A DNA stretch of 64,000 nucleotides from JACKII01 sp965222315 (GCA_965222315.1 OZ244951.1:1922001-1986000), one strand, 5' to 3'. Counted from the stretch's first letter, positions 27,714 through 36,551 are shown. The notes: generated by a model not told the origin, from the letters alone. Numbers and translations: made by a program.

Positions 27714-28766
27714 CTACATCGCGAGCTTGTCCTTCACGCCGTATTCGCCGGCAAGTTCGGTGAGCTTTGCCCAGGTGGCGTCCTCGATCTCGACGCCGTC
27801 CTTGCGGCGGGCCTGTTCCTTCAGGTGTTCGATCTCGCCGGGGTAAAGCACGCCGGAGCTGCCGGCGGCGGGCGGCGTGTCTTTGAGGTACTGGGCAAAA
27901 TCGGCCACGTCTTTCTTGAAGGTCGCAACATCGCGGAAGGAGGCGACGTTGAACACCGCCATGAAGCAGCCGTCATTGTGCTTGCCCTTGGGATCGACGC
28001 CAAAGCCAAGGCCGGTGAGCAGGCCGCAGAGGATTTCCACCATCACGGCGAGGCCGGTGCCTTTGTAGCCGCCGTCGGGGCCGCCGAGCGGCAGCAGCGC
28101 GCCGCCCTGGCGAAGCTGGGTGGGGTCGTTGGTGGGCTTGCCGTCGGAGCCGATGACCCAGCCGTCCGGCACGGTCTCGCCGCGCGCGACTGCGACGTTA
28201 ACCTTGCCCGCTGCGGCGGCGCTGGTGGCCATGTCGAGGAACAGCGGCGCGCCCAGGTTGCTGGGTATCGCCATGGAGATGGGATTGGTGCCGAGCCGGG
28301 CCTCGCGTCCGCCAAATGGCGCCACAGCCTTTGGCGAGCGGCCGGAGTCGGCGGTAATGAGGCCGATCATGTCCTCGTTCGCGGCCATCAGCGGGTAGTT
28401 GGCAAGGCGGCCGATATGGCTTTGGTGATAGACGGTGGCGGCGGCGACGTTGGCGGTTTTGGCCTTCTCAATCAGCGTGCGCATGGTGCGCTCGGTCACG
28501 GCAAAGCCGAAGCCCCAATTGCCATCGACCACCATATGCGTCGGCGATTCCTGCACCACCTCATAGGGTGCGCCAGGTACGATATGGCCGCGCTTGATCC
28601 GGTCGATATAGGTCGGGATGGCGATGATGCCGTGGCTGTCATGGCCCGCGAGGTTCGCGCCGACGCAACCCTTGGCGACGCACTGCGCCTCATAATCGGA
28701 GCAGCCGGCGCCCTTAAGCAGGGCCTCGCCGATGGCGATGAGTTTATCGTAAGCGACGGTAGGCAT
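27714..28766 (-). CDS. Ldh/malate dehydrogenase-type NAD(P)-dependent oxidoreductase
   Basis: 350-aa member of the type-2 malate/L-lactate dehydrogenase family (YlbC/AllD/DpkA fold, unrelated to classical Rossmann LDH). Blocks: GCVGANLAGHDSHGI with the conserved His, YHQSHIGRLANYPLMAA, ARLGTNPISMAIPS and LGGPDGGYKGTGLAVMVEILCG. Substrates in this family range from malate and sulfolactate to ureidoglycolate and delta1-piperideine carboxylate; the sequence alone does not decide. It stands alone on the minus strand, upstream of the effector gene. Confidence 0.88.
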   Translation of the reverse strand: MPTVAYDKLIAIGEALLKGAGCSDYEAQCVAKGCVGANLAGHDSHGIIAIPTYIDRIKRGHIVPGAPYEVVQESPTHMVVDGNWGFGFAVTERTMRTLIEKAKTANVAAATVYHQSHIGRLANYPLMAANEDMIGLITADSGRSPKAVAPFGGREARLGTNPISMAIPSNLGAPLFLDMATSAAAAGKVNVAVARGETVPDGWVIGSDGKPTNDPTQLRQGGALLPLGGPDGGYKGTGLAVMVEILCGLLTGLGFGVDPKGKHNDGCFMAVFNVASFRDVATFKKDVADFAQYLKDTPPAAGSSGVLYPGEIEHLKEQARRKDGVEIEDATWAKLTELAGEYGVKDKLAM

Positions 28767-28944
28767 GGAGCATATCCTTCCCGGAGGGGACTTTCGTATT
28801 TGATGACGTGATTTTGCGGCGGTGCCGCCGCGAAGGCAAGCATGCGTGCCGCTGACATGAGACCTGGTTCACAGCATTTGCCCGGATTTTCGGGCTAAGA
28901 TTGAGAAGGCTGCCTGTTCTTGAAGGTTGACGCGAGAAAAGATT

Positions 28945-29241
28945 ATGTTCCAAGCCACCCACGCCAAACCTTCTATCTTCGGCGCTTTGAGCCACCGAAG
29001 CGTCACATTTGCGGCAATACTGCTGTTGGCGGTCCTGGTTTCAGCCTGCGCGAACAAGGCAAGGGTGATCCAGACCGGTGCTGCGCAATTCAACAATGAA
29101 GCCCAGTTGGCGATCGACAAGATGGCTGAATTGCGGCGGCGCGAAGTCTCGCCAAGTCCGATTGGTGATGCGGAAGCGGAGAATTTGGCCGTCGAGCTTT
29201 TGATGAAGTCCAGCAATTCGATTGACGGGAATACGCTATGA
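28945..29241 (+). CDS. Small lipoprotein
   Basis: 98-aa protein with a type-II signal: RSVTFAAILLLAVLVSACAN, where LVSAC is the lipobox and Cys near residue 35 would be lipidated. The mature part is short, charged and helical (QLAIDKMAELRRREV), with no recognised family. I chose ATG 28945 over the upstream TTG because GAGAAAAG precedes it. Its stop overlaps the start of the M15 peptidase (ATGA), so the two proteins are made together. It could anchor or regulate the peptidase, or be a Rz1-like remnant of a lysis module. Confidence 0.7.
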   Translation: MFQATHAKPSIFGALSHRSVTFAAILLLAVLVSACANKARVIQTGAAQFNNEAQLAIDKMAELRRREVSPSPIGDAEAENLAVELLMKSSNSIDGNTL

Positions 29242-29693
29242 AGCTTTCTGCAAACTTTAGCCTGCAAGAGGCATGCAAATCGCAAACCGCCCTCCGCAAG
29301 GGGATCAACAACGAGCCGGATGCGGCCCAGATTGAAAATCTGCGGAAAGTCGCCGAGAACATTCTGCAACCGGTGCGGGACCACTTCAAGAAACCGTTCT
29401 CGCCCTCGTCATGGTTCCGCAACGAGGAGCTATGCTTGGCGATCGGGTCCAAAACGACCAGCCAGCACGCCAGGGGAGAGGCAGCCGATTTTGAGGTGCC
29501 CGGTGTGCCGAATATCGAACTGGCCCACTGGATCACGGCCAATCTAGATTTCGATCAGTTGATCCTGGAATTTTACAGCCCGGATGACCCATCGGCTGGT
29601 TGGATTCACTGCTCCTATGTCGGTCCGGGCAAGAATCGTAAGAATGTGCTGAAATACGATGGCAATGCCTATACCGAAGGGCTGCCGTCTTAG
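29238..29693 (+). CDS. M15-type zinc peptidase (endolysin/D-Ala-D-Ala carboxypeptidase-like)
   Basis: 151-aa single-domain peptidase of the Peptidase_M15_3 type. It opens with LSANFSLQEACKSQTALRKGINN, typical of phage endolysin-like members. The zinc site is SQHARGEAADF (His77, Asp84) and GWIHCSY (His124). It should cleave peptidoglycan stem peptides. No signal peptide is present, so export needs a holin-like route, lysis or a secretion machine. It is coupled to the lipoprotein by a 4-bp overlap. No other phage genes are nearby, so it is either a domesticated lysis pair or part of a dispersed system. Confidence 0.85.
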   Translation: MKLSANFSLQEACKSQTALRKGINNEPDAAQIENLRKVAENILQPVRDHFKKPFSPSSWFRNEELCLAIGSKTTSQHARGEAADFEVPGVPNIELAHWITANLDFDQLILEFYSPDDPSAGWIHCSYVGPGKNRKNVLKYDGNAYTEGLPS

Positions 29694-30011
29694 GTTGACG
29701 GCGGCGGGGTAGGTGCATTGGGAGGGCGCCTATCTCGTCGCTCAATAGCGCCCGGCCGGAACAAAACGTTATCCGGCCGTTCGGCGGTCGGGAATGCCTA
29801 GCCGACCATGGTGAAGAAGAACGGGATGGTAGCTGGAGCAATCCGCCCGTTGATGATCCCGCCAGTTTTGGACCAGCGGCTTCGATATGTTTGCTGACTA
29901 TGGAGCAGGATCTTAGCGCATTTCAGCCCGAGGGCGAGGCGCACGTGCTTGCGGCGGTAAGGCTGGCGATCCATGTGCAAGAGAGAGCCCGGCCACCGTG
30001 GAGGCGCATTC
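29694..30011. other. Intergenic stretch with no clear gene
   Basis: About 320 bp. Contains a GC-rich segment with an imperfect inverted repeat (GCCCGGCCGG ... CCGGCCGTTC around 29750-29795), which may terminate the M15 transcript. I see no convincing coding frame. Confidence 0.4.
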
Positions 30012-30587
30012 ATGCGGATAGCAATCATCGACGGCCACCCCGATCCGTCGCCGGAAAGGCTCTGTCATGCGCTTGCCGATGCCTATGCCGGCGGCGCGGC
30101 GGCAGGCGGGCACGAGGTCCGGCAGCTGGCGGTGGCGGCAATGGACCTGCCTCTGTTGCGCTCCGAAGACGCGTTTCATAGCGCGGATGTGCCGGAGCCT
30201 GCGCGCGAGGCACAGGAGGCCATCGCATGGGCGGAACACCTGGTGCTGATCTACCCGCTATGGCTCGGCACCATGCCGGCGGCGCTGAAGGCCCTGCTAG
30301 AGCATACACTGCGGCCCGATTTCGCCATGGACTATACCGGCAATTGGCCGGCGGGGCGGTTGCAAGGAAGGTCGGCGCGGGTGGTGGTGACCATGGGGAT
30401 GCCCGCGCTCGCCTACCGTTGGTGGTTCGGGGCGCACTCCCTGAAGAGCCTGGAGCGGAACGTGTTGAAGTTCGTTGGGATCAAGCCGGTCCGCGAAACG
30501 CTCTTTGGCATGGTAGGGGAGGCCAGCGAGGCGAAAAGAGCGGACAGGCTGGCCCAGATGCGCAAGCTGGGGGAGAAGGGGCGGTAG
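30012..30587 (+). CDS. Flavodoxin-fold NAD(P)H dehydrogenase (quinone) family
   Basis: 191 aa from ATG 30012 (MRIAIIDGHPDP). The N-terminal FMN-binding strand-loop and the block AEHLVLIYPLWLGTMPAALKALLEHTLRPDFAM are diagnostic of the NQO/ModB-type quinone reductase family. RWWFGAHSLKSLERNVLKFVGI lies near the C-terminus. Likely role: two-electron reduction of quinones or other electrophiles. It is isolated on the plus strand and followed by a repeat-rich stretch. Confidence 0.85.
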   Translation: MRIAIIDGHPDPSPERLCHALADAYAGGAAAGGHEVRQLAVAAMDLPLLRSEDAFHSADVPEPAREAQEAIAWAEHLVLIYPLWLGTMPAALKALLEHTLRPDFAMDYTGNWPAGRLQGRSARVVVTMGMPALAYRWWFGAHSLKSLERNVLKFVGIKPVRETLFGMVGEASEAKRADRLAQMRKLGEKGR

Positions 30588-30697
30588 TTTTCCTCACTCC
30601 CTGAAAAATGCGCGATGAGGCAGCCTCGAAATTCAGGTTTTGGCTTTGTGGGCAGCGCAAGTGGACACCTCCCTCCGAAAACCGTCATTACGACCCT

Positions 30698-30782
30698 GGA
30701 CTTGATCCGGGGGAAGCAATCCAGACTATCGAGACATTGAAAAACCACTGGATTGCTCGTCGTTCCACTCCACGCAACGACG
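30698..30782. repeat. Palindromic intergenic repeat, family 2, diverged copy
   Basis: CGTCATTACGACCC at the left and CACGCAACGACG at the right, with internal arms GAAGCAATCCAG and CTGGATTGCTCGTCG that are inverted complements. The internal arms place it in the same type as the 34318 element (CGTCATTGCGAGC). Ends are approximate. Confidence 0.65.
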
Positions 30783-30987
30783 AAATCGAGGTTTCCGGAG
30801 GTTTCCAAGTTTTCATCAGGCCAGCCCGAATGGAGGCTGGAGCATTGTCCGATCAAATTGAACCGCGTTCGCGGTTAACCTGTCTGGGTAAGATGCTCTA
30901 ATTATTAGATTTAGAGCAGATCCGCCCAATCAGAATTGATAGGGATCTGCGCTAGCAGACTGCTGAAAAATGCTGACAACTGGCCCA

Positions 30988-31089
30988 CATCCTGAGTAGC
31001 GAGCGCCAGTGAGCGTATCGAAGGGGCACGGCCCGGCCCGAAAAGGCCCCTCGATACGCCCTGACCATTGGTCATGGCTACTCAGGATG
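30988..31089. repeat. Palindromic intergenic repeat, family 1, copy B
   Basis: CATCCTGAGTAGC (30988-31000) and GCTACTCAGGATG (31077-31089) are exact inverted complements. The interior arms GCGTATCGAAGGGGC and GCCCCTCGATACGC also pair, so the whole element can fold into one long hairpin. Confidence 0.88.
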
Positions 31090-31161
31090 CGGGTGACCAA
31101 GTTCTTCAGCAACCCGCTAGACGAAGATCACGCGCGCCGCAGATCGCCTCCCGGTAGCGCG

Positions 31162-31578
31162 TTACCCATCCCGTCCTGGTTCGTCCGGATTTCTGGAGAA
31201 CAGTGCGATCTTGTTGCCTTGTGGATCGCGAAGGTAGGCGACGTAGAAATGGGGCCCGTAGGCGTCGCGGAAGCCCGGTTGGCCTTCGTCTTTGCCACCG
31301 GCGGCGAGCGCGGCGGCGTGAAGGTCACGGACTTGCTGCTGGCTTTGCACGCGGAATGCGACCATCGCCCCGTTCCCTGCCGATGCCGGTTGTCCGTCGA
31401 AGGTCGGCTTAACATAATAGTCGGGCGAGAGGGCAGGCTGACCCGGTTGTGCCGGGAGCGCATAGCTCAGGCCGTCCGGGCCTTCCTCAATCCCATAGCC
31501 GAGGGCCGGCATGAACGCCGAGTAGAAGCGTTTGGCTCGCTGGATGTCGTCGGCACCGACGGTGACGTAGCTGATCAT
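31162..31578 (-). CDS. VOC-family (glyoxalase/dioxygenase-like) protein
   Basis: 138-aa vicinal-oxygen-chelate protein with two beta-alpha-beta-beta-beta units. The N-terminal MISYVTVGADDIQRAKRFYSAFMPALGY and C-terminal GPHFYVAYLRDPQGNKIALFSRN are typical. The first-unit metal His is replaced (SYVTVG has none), so it may be a non-catalytic or lactoylglutathione-lyase-related member of unknown substrate. It is a single gene, minus strand, next to repeat copy B. Confidence 0.85.
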   Translation of the reverse strand: MISYVTVGADDIQRAKRFYSAFMPALGYGIEEGPDGLSYALPAQPGQPALSPDYYVKPTFDGQPASAGNGAMVAFRVQSQQQVRDLHAAALAAGGKDEGQPGFRDAYGPHFYVAYLRDPQGNKIALFSRNPDEPGRDG

Positions 31579-31765
31579 ATTCCAGGCTCCGAAGGCTCGG
31601 TCTTAGCGACCGGATCTGCCTGATGCTTCTAGATCAACATCCGATGGGGCTCAAGATTCCGATCCCAGGGTCGGCGCATGACCAAGTCGTGCAAGCCCAT
31701 CGCAGTATCAGCCGGTTTGTCCACTAAGCGGATATTGCCAGAATGAGTCGTTACCGGAATTCCGC

Positions 31766-32383
31766 CTAGTTCTGGATCGCCACGGCTTTCTGATAGGCCG
31801 GGCGGGCGCTCAGGCGGTCGATATAGGCGGCGACGTTGGGTTTATCAGAGAGGTCGGCCTTCAGGCGCTTCGAGACGATGCAGGCGTGGCCGGTCATAAT
31901 GTCCGCGCCGGAGAAGTCGCCAGCCAGGAACTCCTTGCCATCGGCCATATGGGCCTCGACCGCGGTCAGCATCCGAGACAGCAGCTTGGTGGCGCGGGCG
32001 ACGTTTTCGTCGTTGCGGCGCTCCGGCGGCAGGAAGAAGGTTTCCACCATGATGACATTGACCTGGGGCATGAGCATGCCCTCGGCATAGTGCAGCCATT
32101 GCAGGTAGCCGGGGTAGTCGGCGCTATCGACGGCCGGGCGCATCCGGCCGCCGGCATGGCGGGTGAGGATGTATTCGACGATGGCGCCGCTCTCGAAGAT
32201 GGTCACATCGCCATCCTCGATAGCGGGCACGCGGCCCATTGGGTGCTTGGCCAGATATTCGGGCGCACGCATGGCCGGGTCGCCCAGCTTGTAGAGTTCC
32301 AGGTCGTAAGGCAGGCCCAATTCCTCGCACAGCCAGACAGCGCGGGTGGAGCGGGAGTTCGGGGCGTGATGGATTTTGAGCAT
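31766..32383 (-). CDS. Glutathione S-transferase
   Basis: 205-aa GST. The N-terminal thioredoxin-like domain has MLKIHHAPNSRSTRAVWLCEELGLPY with Ser/Arg at the glutathione site, GRVPAIEDGDVTIFESGAIVEYI with the cis-Pro and ES glutathione contacts, and a helical C-terminal domain (FLAGDFSGADIMTGHACIVSKRL) carrying the N-capping box. It probably detoxifies electrophiles; it begins 38 bp after the SDR stop on the same strand, so the two may share a transcript. Confidence 0.92.
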   Translation of the reverse strand: MLKIHHAPNSRSTRAVWLCEELGLPYDLELYKLGDPAMRAPEYLAKHPMGRVPAIEDGDVTIFESGAIVEYILTRHAGGRMRPAVDSADYPGYLQWLHYAEGMLMPQVNVIMVETFFLPPERRNDENVARATKLLSRMLTAVEAHMADGKEFLAGDFSGADIMTGHACIVSKRLKADLSDKPNVAAYIDRLSARPAYQKAVAIQN

Positions 32384-32420
32384 GGATAGGGCCTGCCTTG
32401 TTAAAACGAGTGGTTCGGAT

Positions 32421-33215
32421 TTACTGCGCCGTGATTCCGCCGTCTACCACCAGGGAGGAGCCGGTCATGAAGCCCGCATCGTCGCTGGCGAGGAAGATGA
32501 TGCCGTTGGCGATGTCCTCGGCTACGCCCAGGCGGCCGATCGGGTGCATTTTGGCGGAGAATTCCTTGGCTGACGCCGGGTCATTCAGGCCCTGCTTCTG
32601 CGCGCGGGAGACGAAGGTCTGGGCGCCCATTTCGGTGTCGATCACGCCGGGATGGATGGAATTGCAGCGGATACGCTGGCCCTTGCGGGAGAAGAACAGG
32701 GCCGTGGACTTGGTGAACAGGTTCACGCCGCCCTTGGTCATGGAATAGAGCGGGTCGAGCTGGGAGCCGACCAGGCCAGCGATGGACGAGGTGTTGACGA
32801 TAGCCGAGCCGTGTTTGCTTTCCGCACCGCGGGCCGCCAGGGCATCGGCGCAGAGCTTGGTGCCGAGGAAGACGCCGGTCATGTTGACGGCGACCAGCTT
32901 GTTCCAGTCGTCCAGGGTTGCCTCGTCAATGCCGAGGCCGGTGAAGATGCCCGCATTGTTGCAAAGAATGTCGAGCCCGCCGAACTGGCTCTCCGCCATT
33001 TCGACGGCGGCTTTCCAGCCGGCTTCCTTGGTCACGTCCAGGTGGACGTAGGCTGCGGCCTTGCCGAGGCTGTCGGCCAGCGCCTTGCCTGGCTCGTCGA
33101 GCACGTCGGCGATGACGACGCTTGCGCCAGCCTTGACCATGAGTTCGGCGGTTTTGCCGCCGATGCCGCGGGAGCCGCCGGTGATGAGGGCTACCTTGCC
33201 GGTAAGATCGTTCAT
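32421..33215 (-). CDS. SDR-family oxidoreductase
   Basis: 264 aa from ATG 33215 (MNDLTGKVAL), chosen because AAGGAAG lies about 9 nt upstream. Motifs TGGSRGIGG, LCNNAGIFTG, NTSSIAG (Ser) and YSMTKGG (Tyr-x3-Lys) are all present, and it closes with SSLVVDGGITAQ. It resembles cyclopentanol/3-alpha-hydroxysteroid-type dehydrogenases; the substrate is unknown. It is upstream of the GST gene on the same strand, and a degraded family-1 repeat lies upstream. Confidence 0.9.
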   Translation of the reverse strand: MNDLTGKVALITGGSRGIGGKTAELMVKAGASVVIADVLDEPGKALADSLGKAAAYVHLDVTKEAGWKAAVEMAESQFGGLDILCNNAGIFTGLGIDEATLDDWNKLVAVNMTGVFLGTKLCADALAARGAESKHGSAIVNTSSIAGLVGSQLDPLYSMTKGGVNLFTKSTALFFSRKGQRIRCNSIHPGVIDTEMGAQTFVSRAQKQGLNDPASAKEFSAKMHPIGRLGVAEDIANGIIFLASDDAGFMTGSSLVVDGGITAQ

Positions 33216-33282
33216 GTTGGGGCTTCCTTTTATGTTTTCTTCATGGTTACGCATTCTTCATCTCGAGTGGCTTGGATGCAAT

Positions 33283-33403
33283 CCAGGGCGTATCGAGAGA
33301 TTGCCTCCATATTGTCACTTTTCCGCCCGCCCCTCGATACACCGCACCTGCGGTGCGGAACTCGGGGGGAGTGGGGTCCGGCACGGCAGCGCGCTCGGGG
33401 TGA
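33283..33403. repeat. Degraded copy of palindromic repeat family 1
   Basis: Contains GGCGTATCGAGAG and CCCCTCGATACACCGC, the internal arms of family 1, and ends in CTCGGGGTGA, a decayed GCTACTCAGGATGA. Boundaries are uncertain. Confidence 0.5.
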
Positions 33404-33417
33404 AGGGAGTGATTCCG

Positions 33418-34251
33418 CTAGTACGTCACCGCCGCGACGGTGCCGAAACAGGCGGGTTTGCCTTCCGGCTTCATCAGGCTGATGCGGGACAAGTGGCCAT
33501 TGGCGCGGTCCGCGGTGATGGTCAGCAGGTCGTCCCAGAACATCGGGCGGCGGAAGCTGACGTCCATGTCGAGGGTTTGGATGGGGCCGTCGCCATCCTG
33601 GATCAGGGATTCCAGCATGATGTGGCTGCCCATGATCCCGGCGGCGATGGGCGCGCGGTAACCGAACTGCCGGGCGATTTCCGGGTCGTCGTGGATGCGG
33701 TTGATCTTCTCATCCGAGAAATTGCCGACACCGTCGGGCGTCATTTGCTTCTCCCCGATGCGTGGCAGGCTTAGAAAGCCCTCGTCAGGGTTCGGGCCAG
33801 TGCGCTTGCCGCCGCCTGGGCCTTTGCGTTTGGCGTTCTGGTCGGTGCGGACGCTGGTACGGCCGAGTTCCATGGCGACAGAGCCGTCATCGCGCACGAT
33901 CTCGTACTGCGCTTTGAACAAGGTGCCGCGCGGGGCCGGGTCGATGCCGGTGATGCGGCCGCGCATCTCCACTTCCTCGCCCAGCCGGACCGGGGCGTGC
34001 ACCCGGTAGCTCTGGGTCATGTGCACGCTGCCATTGATCGAGAAGCCTTCCCGGTTGACGATCTTGATGGTGAGCGTGGCAAAGATGCTGGGGTCGGCGA
34101 TGCCGCCCCAGATGGCTGGATCGATACCGCAGCATTGGAGCTTTTGCGTTTGGTGCTCGGGCTCGACCGAAAGCCGCCAGGGCGTGAATTCGAAGCCTGG
34201 CTGCAACTCGCTTTCGGGGCGAAGTGCCTTGCCGGTGGGGTCGGGCATCAT
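33418..34251 (-). CDS. MaoC-like hotdog dehydratase-family protein
   Basis: 277-aa double-hotdog protein. The first half (PGFEFTPWRLSVE to ELGRTSVRTD) looks like a non-catalytic hotdog. The second has the MaoC signature NRIHDDPEIARQFGYRAPIAAGIMGSHIM, with Asp and His of the hydratase-2 motif. R-specific enoyl-CoA hydratase or a related thioester hydration is likely. It lies among SDR and MR/MLE genes on the same strand, with gaps of about 200 bp that argue for separate promoters. AGGAAA precedes the start. Confidence 0.78.
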   Translation of the reverse strand: MMPDPTGKALRPESELQPGFEFTPWRLSVEPEHQTQKLQCCGIDPAIWGGIADPSIFATLTIKIVNREGFSINGSVHMTQSYRVHAPVRLGEEVEMRGRITGIDPAPRGTLFKAQYEIVRDDGSVAMELGRTSVRTDQNAKRKGPGGGKRTGPNPDEGFLSLPRIGEKQMTPDGVGNFSDEKINRIHDDPEIARQFGYRAPIAAGIMGSHIMLESLIQDGDGPIQTLDMDVSFRRPMFWDDLLTITADRANGHLSRISLMKPEGKPACFGTVAAVTY

Positions 34252-34317
34252 GGGTGGAGTTTCCTGTTTGCGTGTGGCGGACAGCTCGCCTTTTGACCAA
34301 TACTAGCCTCAACGGGC

Positions 34318-34437
34318 GTCATTGCGAGCCCATTCAACGAATGGGCGCGGCAACCCACGGCAGCCGGAGATTGGTTTCGGCTTTGATGGGTTGCTTCGTC
34401 CCCCGGCTCAAGGCTGTGGTTCCTAGCAATGACGGCG
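34318..34437. repeat. Palindromic intergenic repeat, family 2
   Basis: CGTCATTGCGAGC at the left and GCAATGACGGCG at the right form the terminal inverted repeat. Inner arms GGCAACCCA and TGGGTTGCTTCGTC also pair. A diverged relative is at 30698. Confidence 0.75.
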
Positions 34438-34454
34438 GTAGGGTGGGGTTGTTG

Positions 34455-35636
34455 CTACGTCAAAACCGTCCGCTCGACCAACCGGTGTTCGATGGCGGCC
34501 CAGTCGTAGGCCATGCCGAAACCGGGGCCGTCCGGCACGCCCACACAGCCGTCCTTGTCCACACAGTCCAACTGGTCCGAATAATCGTCGGCGTAGATGG
34601 GCAAATGCCAGGCGTTCGGGGCCTTTGGGTGTACCAAGTTGACCTCGTAGAAGTTGGCGTTGCGGGTGGCGGCCATCAGGTGGCGCATGGCGGGGCCGCA
34701 GGAATGCACCTCCACGTCGATGCCGAGAGCCTCCGCCGCCGCGGCGCGCTTCAGGCAGCCGGTCAGGCCGCCGTCATAGTCCGGGTCGGCCCGGCCGAAG
34801 TCGCTCGCGCCCGCCACCAGAATGTCGGTCATGGTCTCCACATTATGCACGAATTCGGTGATCATGATCGGGGTCTTAACCGACTGCTTCAGCATCTGGT
34901 GACCACGCACGGAGATACCGCCATCGGAATAGGGATCCTCGTACCAAAGCAGGTCGCACTCGTCGCACACCTTGCCGATCAGGATGGCGTCGGCGAGCGT
35001 GCGCAGATTGCTGGAGCTGTCATACATGATGTGCATCCTGCCGCCGACGCGCTGCGCCACCGCGCGGATCATGGCGGCTTCCTCCGCCACGCCGCCCTTC
35101 GACCAGCCGTGCATCTTGAAGCCCGGATAGCCGAGTTCGAGGCATTGCTCGGCGAAGTCGGCGTAGGCTTCCGGGCTAGAGAGGCCGTCGGGCAGCCGGT
35201 CGCCGTGCAGGGTGCTGGCATAAGCGGGCAGGCGGGTGCGGTAGCCGCCGAGCAACTGGTAGACGGGCGCGTTGTGATATTTGCCAGCCAGATCCCAGAG
35301 CGCGATGTCGAGGATGCCGATGCCCACCTCGCCCACATGCTTGGTTAGGCGGCGGAGCGTGTAGTAGTGCCGTTCCCGCTCCAGCGCGGGCTGGCCGATC
35401 AGTTTCTGGCCGAGCGCGGCGGCCGCAGCATGAATGATGCGCGCCCGCCCGCGTCCTGGCACATACTCCCCCACCACTCCGGTGTCCCCAAAGACCTTGA
35501 TCGCGAGCCGCAATTGCGGGGGCGACTGGCCAGGTGTGTAGTGAATGCCGAAGCCGGAGGGGTCGGCGCTCATGTTGGGAATATCGACCTCGAACAGGCT
35601 CAGTTCGATGCGCTCGATAATTGGAGAGGCGGGCAT
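34455..35636 (-). CDS. Mandelate racemase/muconate-lactonizing enzyme family protein
   Basis: 393 aa from ATG 35636 (MPASPIIERIEL); the frame stays open upstream only into a palindromic repeat. Enolase-superfamily barrel: N-terminal capping domain, catalytic GFKMHG (Lys-x-His) and metal ligands in MYDSSSNL (Asp), YEDPYSD (Glu) and ITEFVH (Glu). The EVHSCGP His near residue 290 may be the partner base. This KxH plus His set points to the mandelate-racemase subgroup acting on an acid-sugar-type substrate. No transport or sugar-acid genes are adjacent. Confidence 0.87.
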   Translation of the reverse strand: MPASPIIERIELSLFEVDIPNMSADPSGFGIHYTPGQSPPQLRLAIKVFGDTGVVGEYVPGRGRARIIHAAAAALGQKLIGQPALERERHYYTLRRLTKHVGEVGIGILDIALWDLAGKYHNAPVYQLLGGYRTRLPAYASTLHGDRLPDGLSSPEAYADFAEQCLELGYPGFKMHGWSKGGVAEEAAMIRAVAQRVGGRMHIMYDSSSNLRTLADAILIGKVCDECDLLWYEDPYSDGGISVRGHQMLKQSVKTPIMITEFVHNVETMTDILVAGASDFGRADPDYDGGLTGCLKRAAAAEALGIDVEVHSCGPAMRHLMAATRNANFYEVNLVHPKAPNAWHLPIYADDYSDQLDCVDKDGCVGVPDGPGFGMAYDWAAIEHRLVERTVLT

Positions 35637-35677
35637 GGGCGGGATCCTTGGAGCGGTCTTAAGCTTTGTATCTAGTT

Positions 35678-35763
35678 TCATCCTGAGTAGCGCCTGATGC
35701 TTCTGGCGCGTATCGAAGGGCGCCCCTCGATACGCCCGGCCGGCTCCGAGCTACTCGGGATGA
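35678..35763. repeat. Palindromic intergenic repeat, family 1, copy C
   Basis: TCATCCTGAGTAGC (35678-35691) and GCTACTCGGGATGA (35750-35763), one mismatch from exact. Interior GCGTATCGAAGGGCG / CGCCCCTCGATACGC pair. Located between the MR/MLE and SDR genes. Confidence 0.88.
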
Positions 35764-35789
35764 AAGGGGGCTTTAATTCCTGCAGACGC

Positions 35790-36551
35790 CTAGCGCCGTC
35801 CGGCGGAGACGCCGCCATCCACCATATAGACGCCGCCGGTGCAGAAGCTGCTGTCGTCCGAGGCGAGGAACAGCATCAACTGCGCGACCTCCTCCGGCTT
35901 GCCATAGCGCTTCAGCGGCGTTGCGCCCGCCAGCGGCTGGTCGTTCCGGCCCTCGACCCCGTGCATCCGCTCCAGCGAGGCCATCATCGGCGTGTCGATG
36001 GGAGAGGGATTGACCGAGTTCACGCGGATATTGTTAGGCGCGCCCTCAATCGCCGCCGAGCGCATCAGGCCGACCGCCGCGTGCTTCGAGGCGATATAGG
36101 CGCTCATGTCAGGGATGGCGCGGATGCCGGCCGTGGAAGCGGTGACGACGATGCTGCCGCCCGCGGCCTCCATCGCCTTCATCGCGTATTTCAGGCCGAG
36201 CCAGACGCCGCGAACGTTGATGGCGATCACCTTGTCAAAGGTCTCGGCCGGATAGTCCTGAATTGGCCCGCGCGCGCCCTCGATGCCGGCATTGAGCAGC
36301 GCAATATCCAGTTTGCCGAAGGTGGAGACGGTCTGATCGACGAGTTTCTTCATGGCAGCCTCGTCGGTAACATCGGTCGGGCAGACCGCGACCGCGTCGC
36401 CGAGTTCCGTCTTCAGGCCGGTGAGATTGTCGGCGAGCACGTCGGCCATCATGACCTTTGCGCCTTCCGCCACGAACAGGCGGGTGGCCGCCGCGCCGAT
36501 GCCTCTAGCCGCGCCAGTGATGATGGCGACCTTGCCGTCGAGCTTACCCAT
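35790..36551 (-). CDS. SDR-family oxidoreductase
   Basis: 253 aa from ATG 36551 (MGKLDGKVAIITGAARGIG), preceded by GAGGAAAA. The TGAARGIGA nucleotide motif, LLNAGIEG, VTASTAG and YIASKHA (Tyr-x3-Lys) are all intact, and it ends CTGGVYMVDGGVS. Probable alcohol or 3-oxoacyl reductase of unknown substrate. It lies 65 bp downstream of dsrE on the same strand and may be the last gene of the coaBC operon. Confidence 0.9.
   Translation of the reverse strand: MGKLDGKVAIITGAARGIGAAATRLFVAEGAKVMMADVLADNLTGLKTELGDAVAVCPTDVTDEAAMKKLVDQTVSTFGKLDIALLNAGIEGARGPIQDYPAETFDKVIAINVRGVWLGLKYAMKAMEAAGGSIVVTASTAGIRAIPDMSAYIASKHAAVGLMRSAAIEGAPNNIRVNSVNPSPIDTPMMASLERMHGVEGRNDQPLAGATPLKRYGKPEEVAQLMLFLASDDSSFCTGGVYMVDGGVSAGRR

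Larger units (their letters stand above)
30588..31161. other. Repeat-rich intergenic island
   Basis: About 570 bp without a gene. Holds one copy each of the two palindromic repeat families described separately (30698-30782 and 30988-31089), plus ordinary AT-richer DNA around 30860-30960. Confidence 0.6.
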
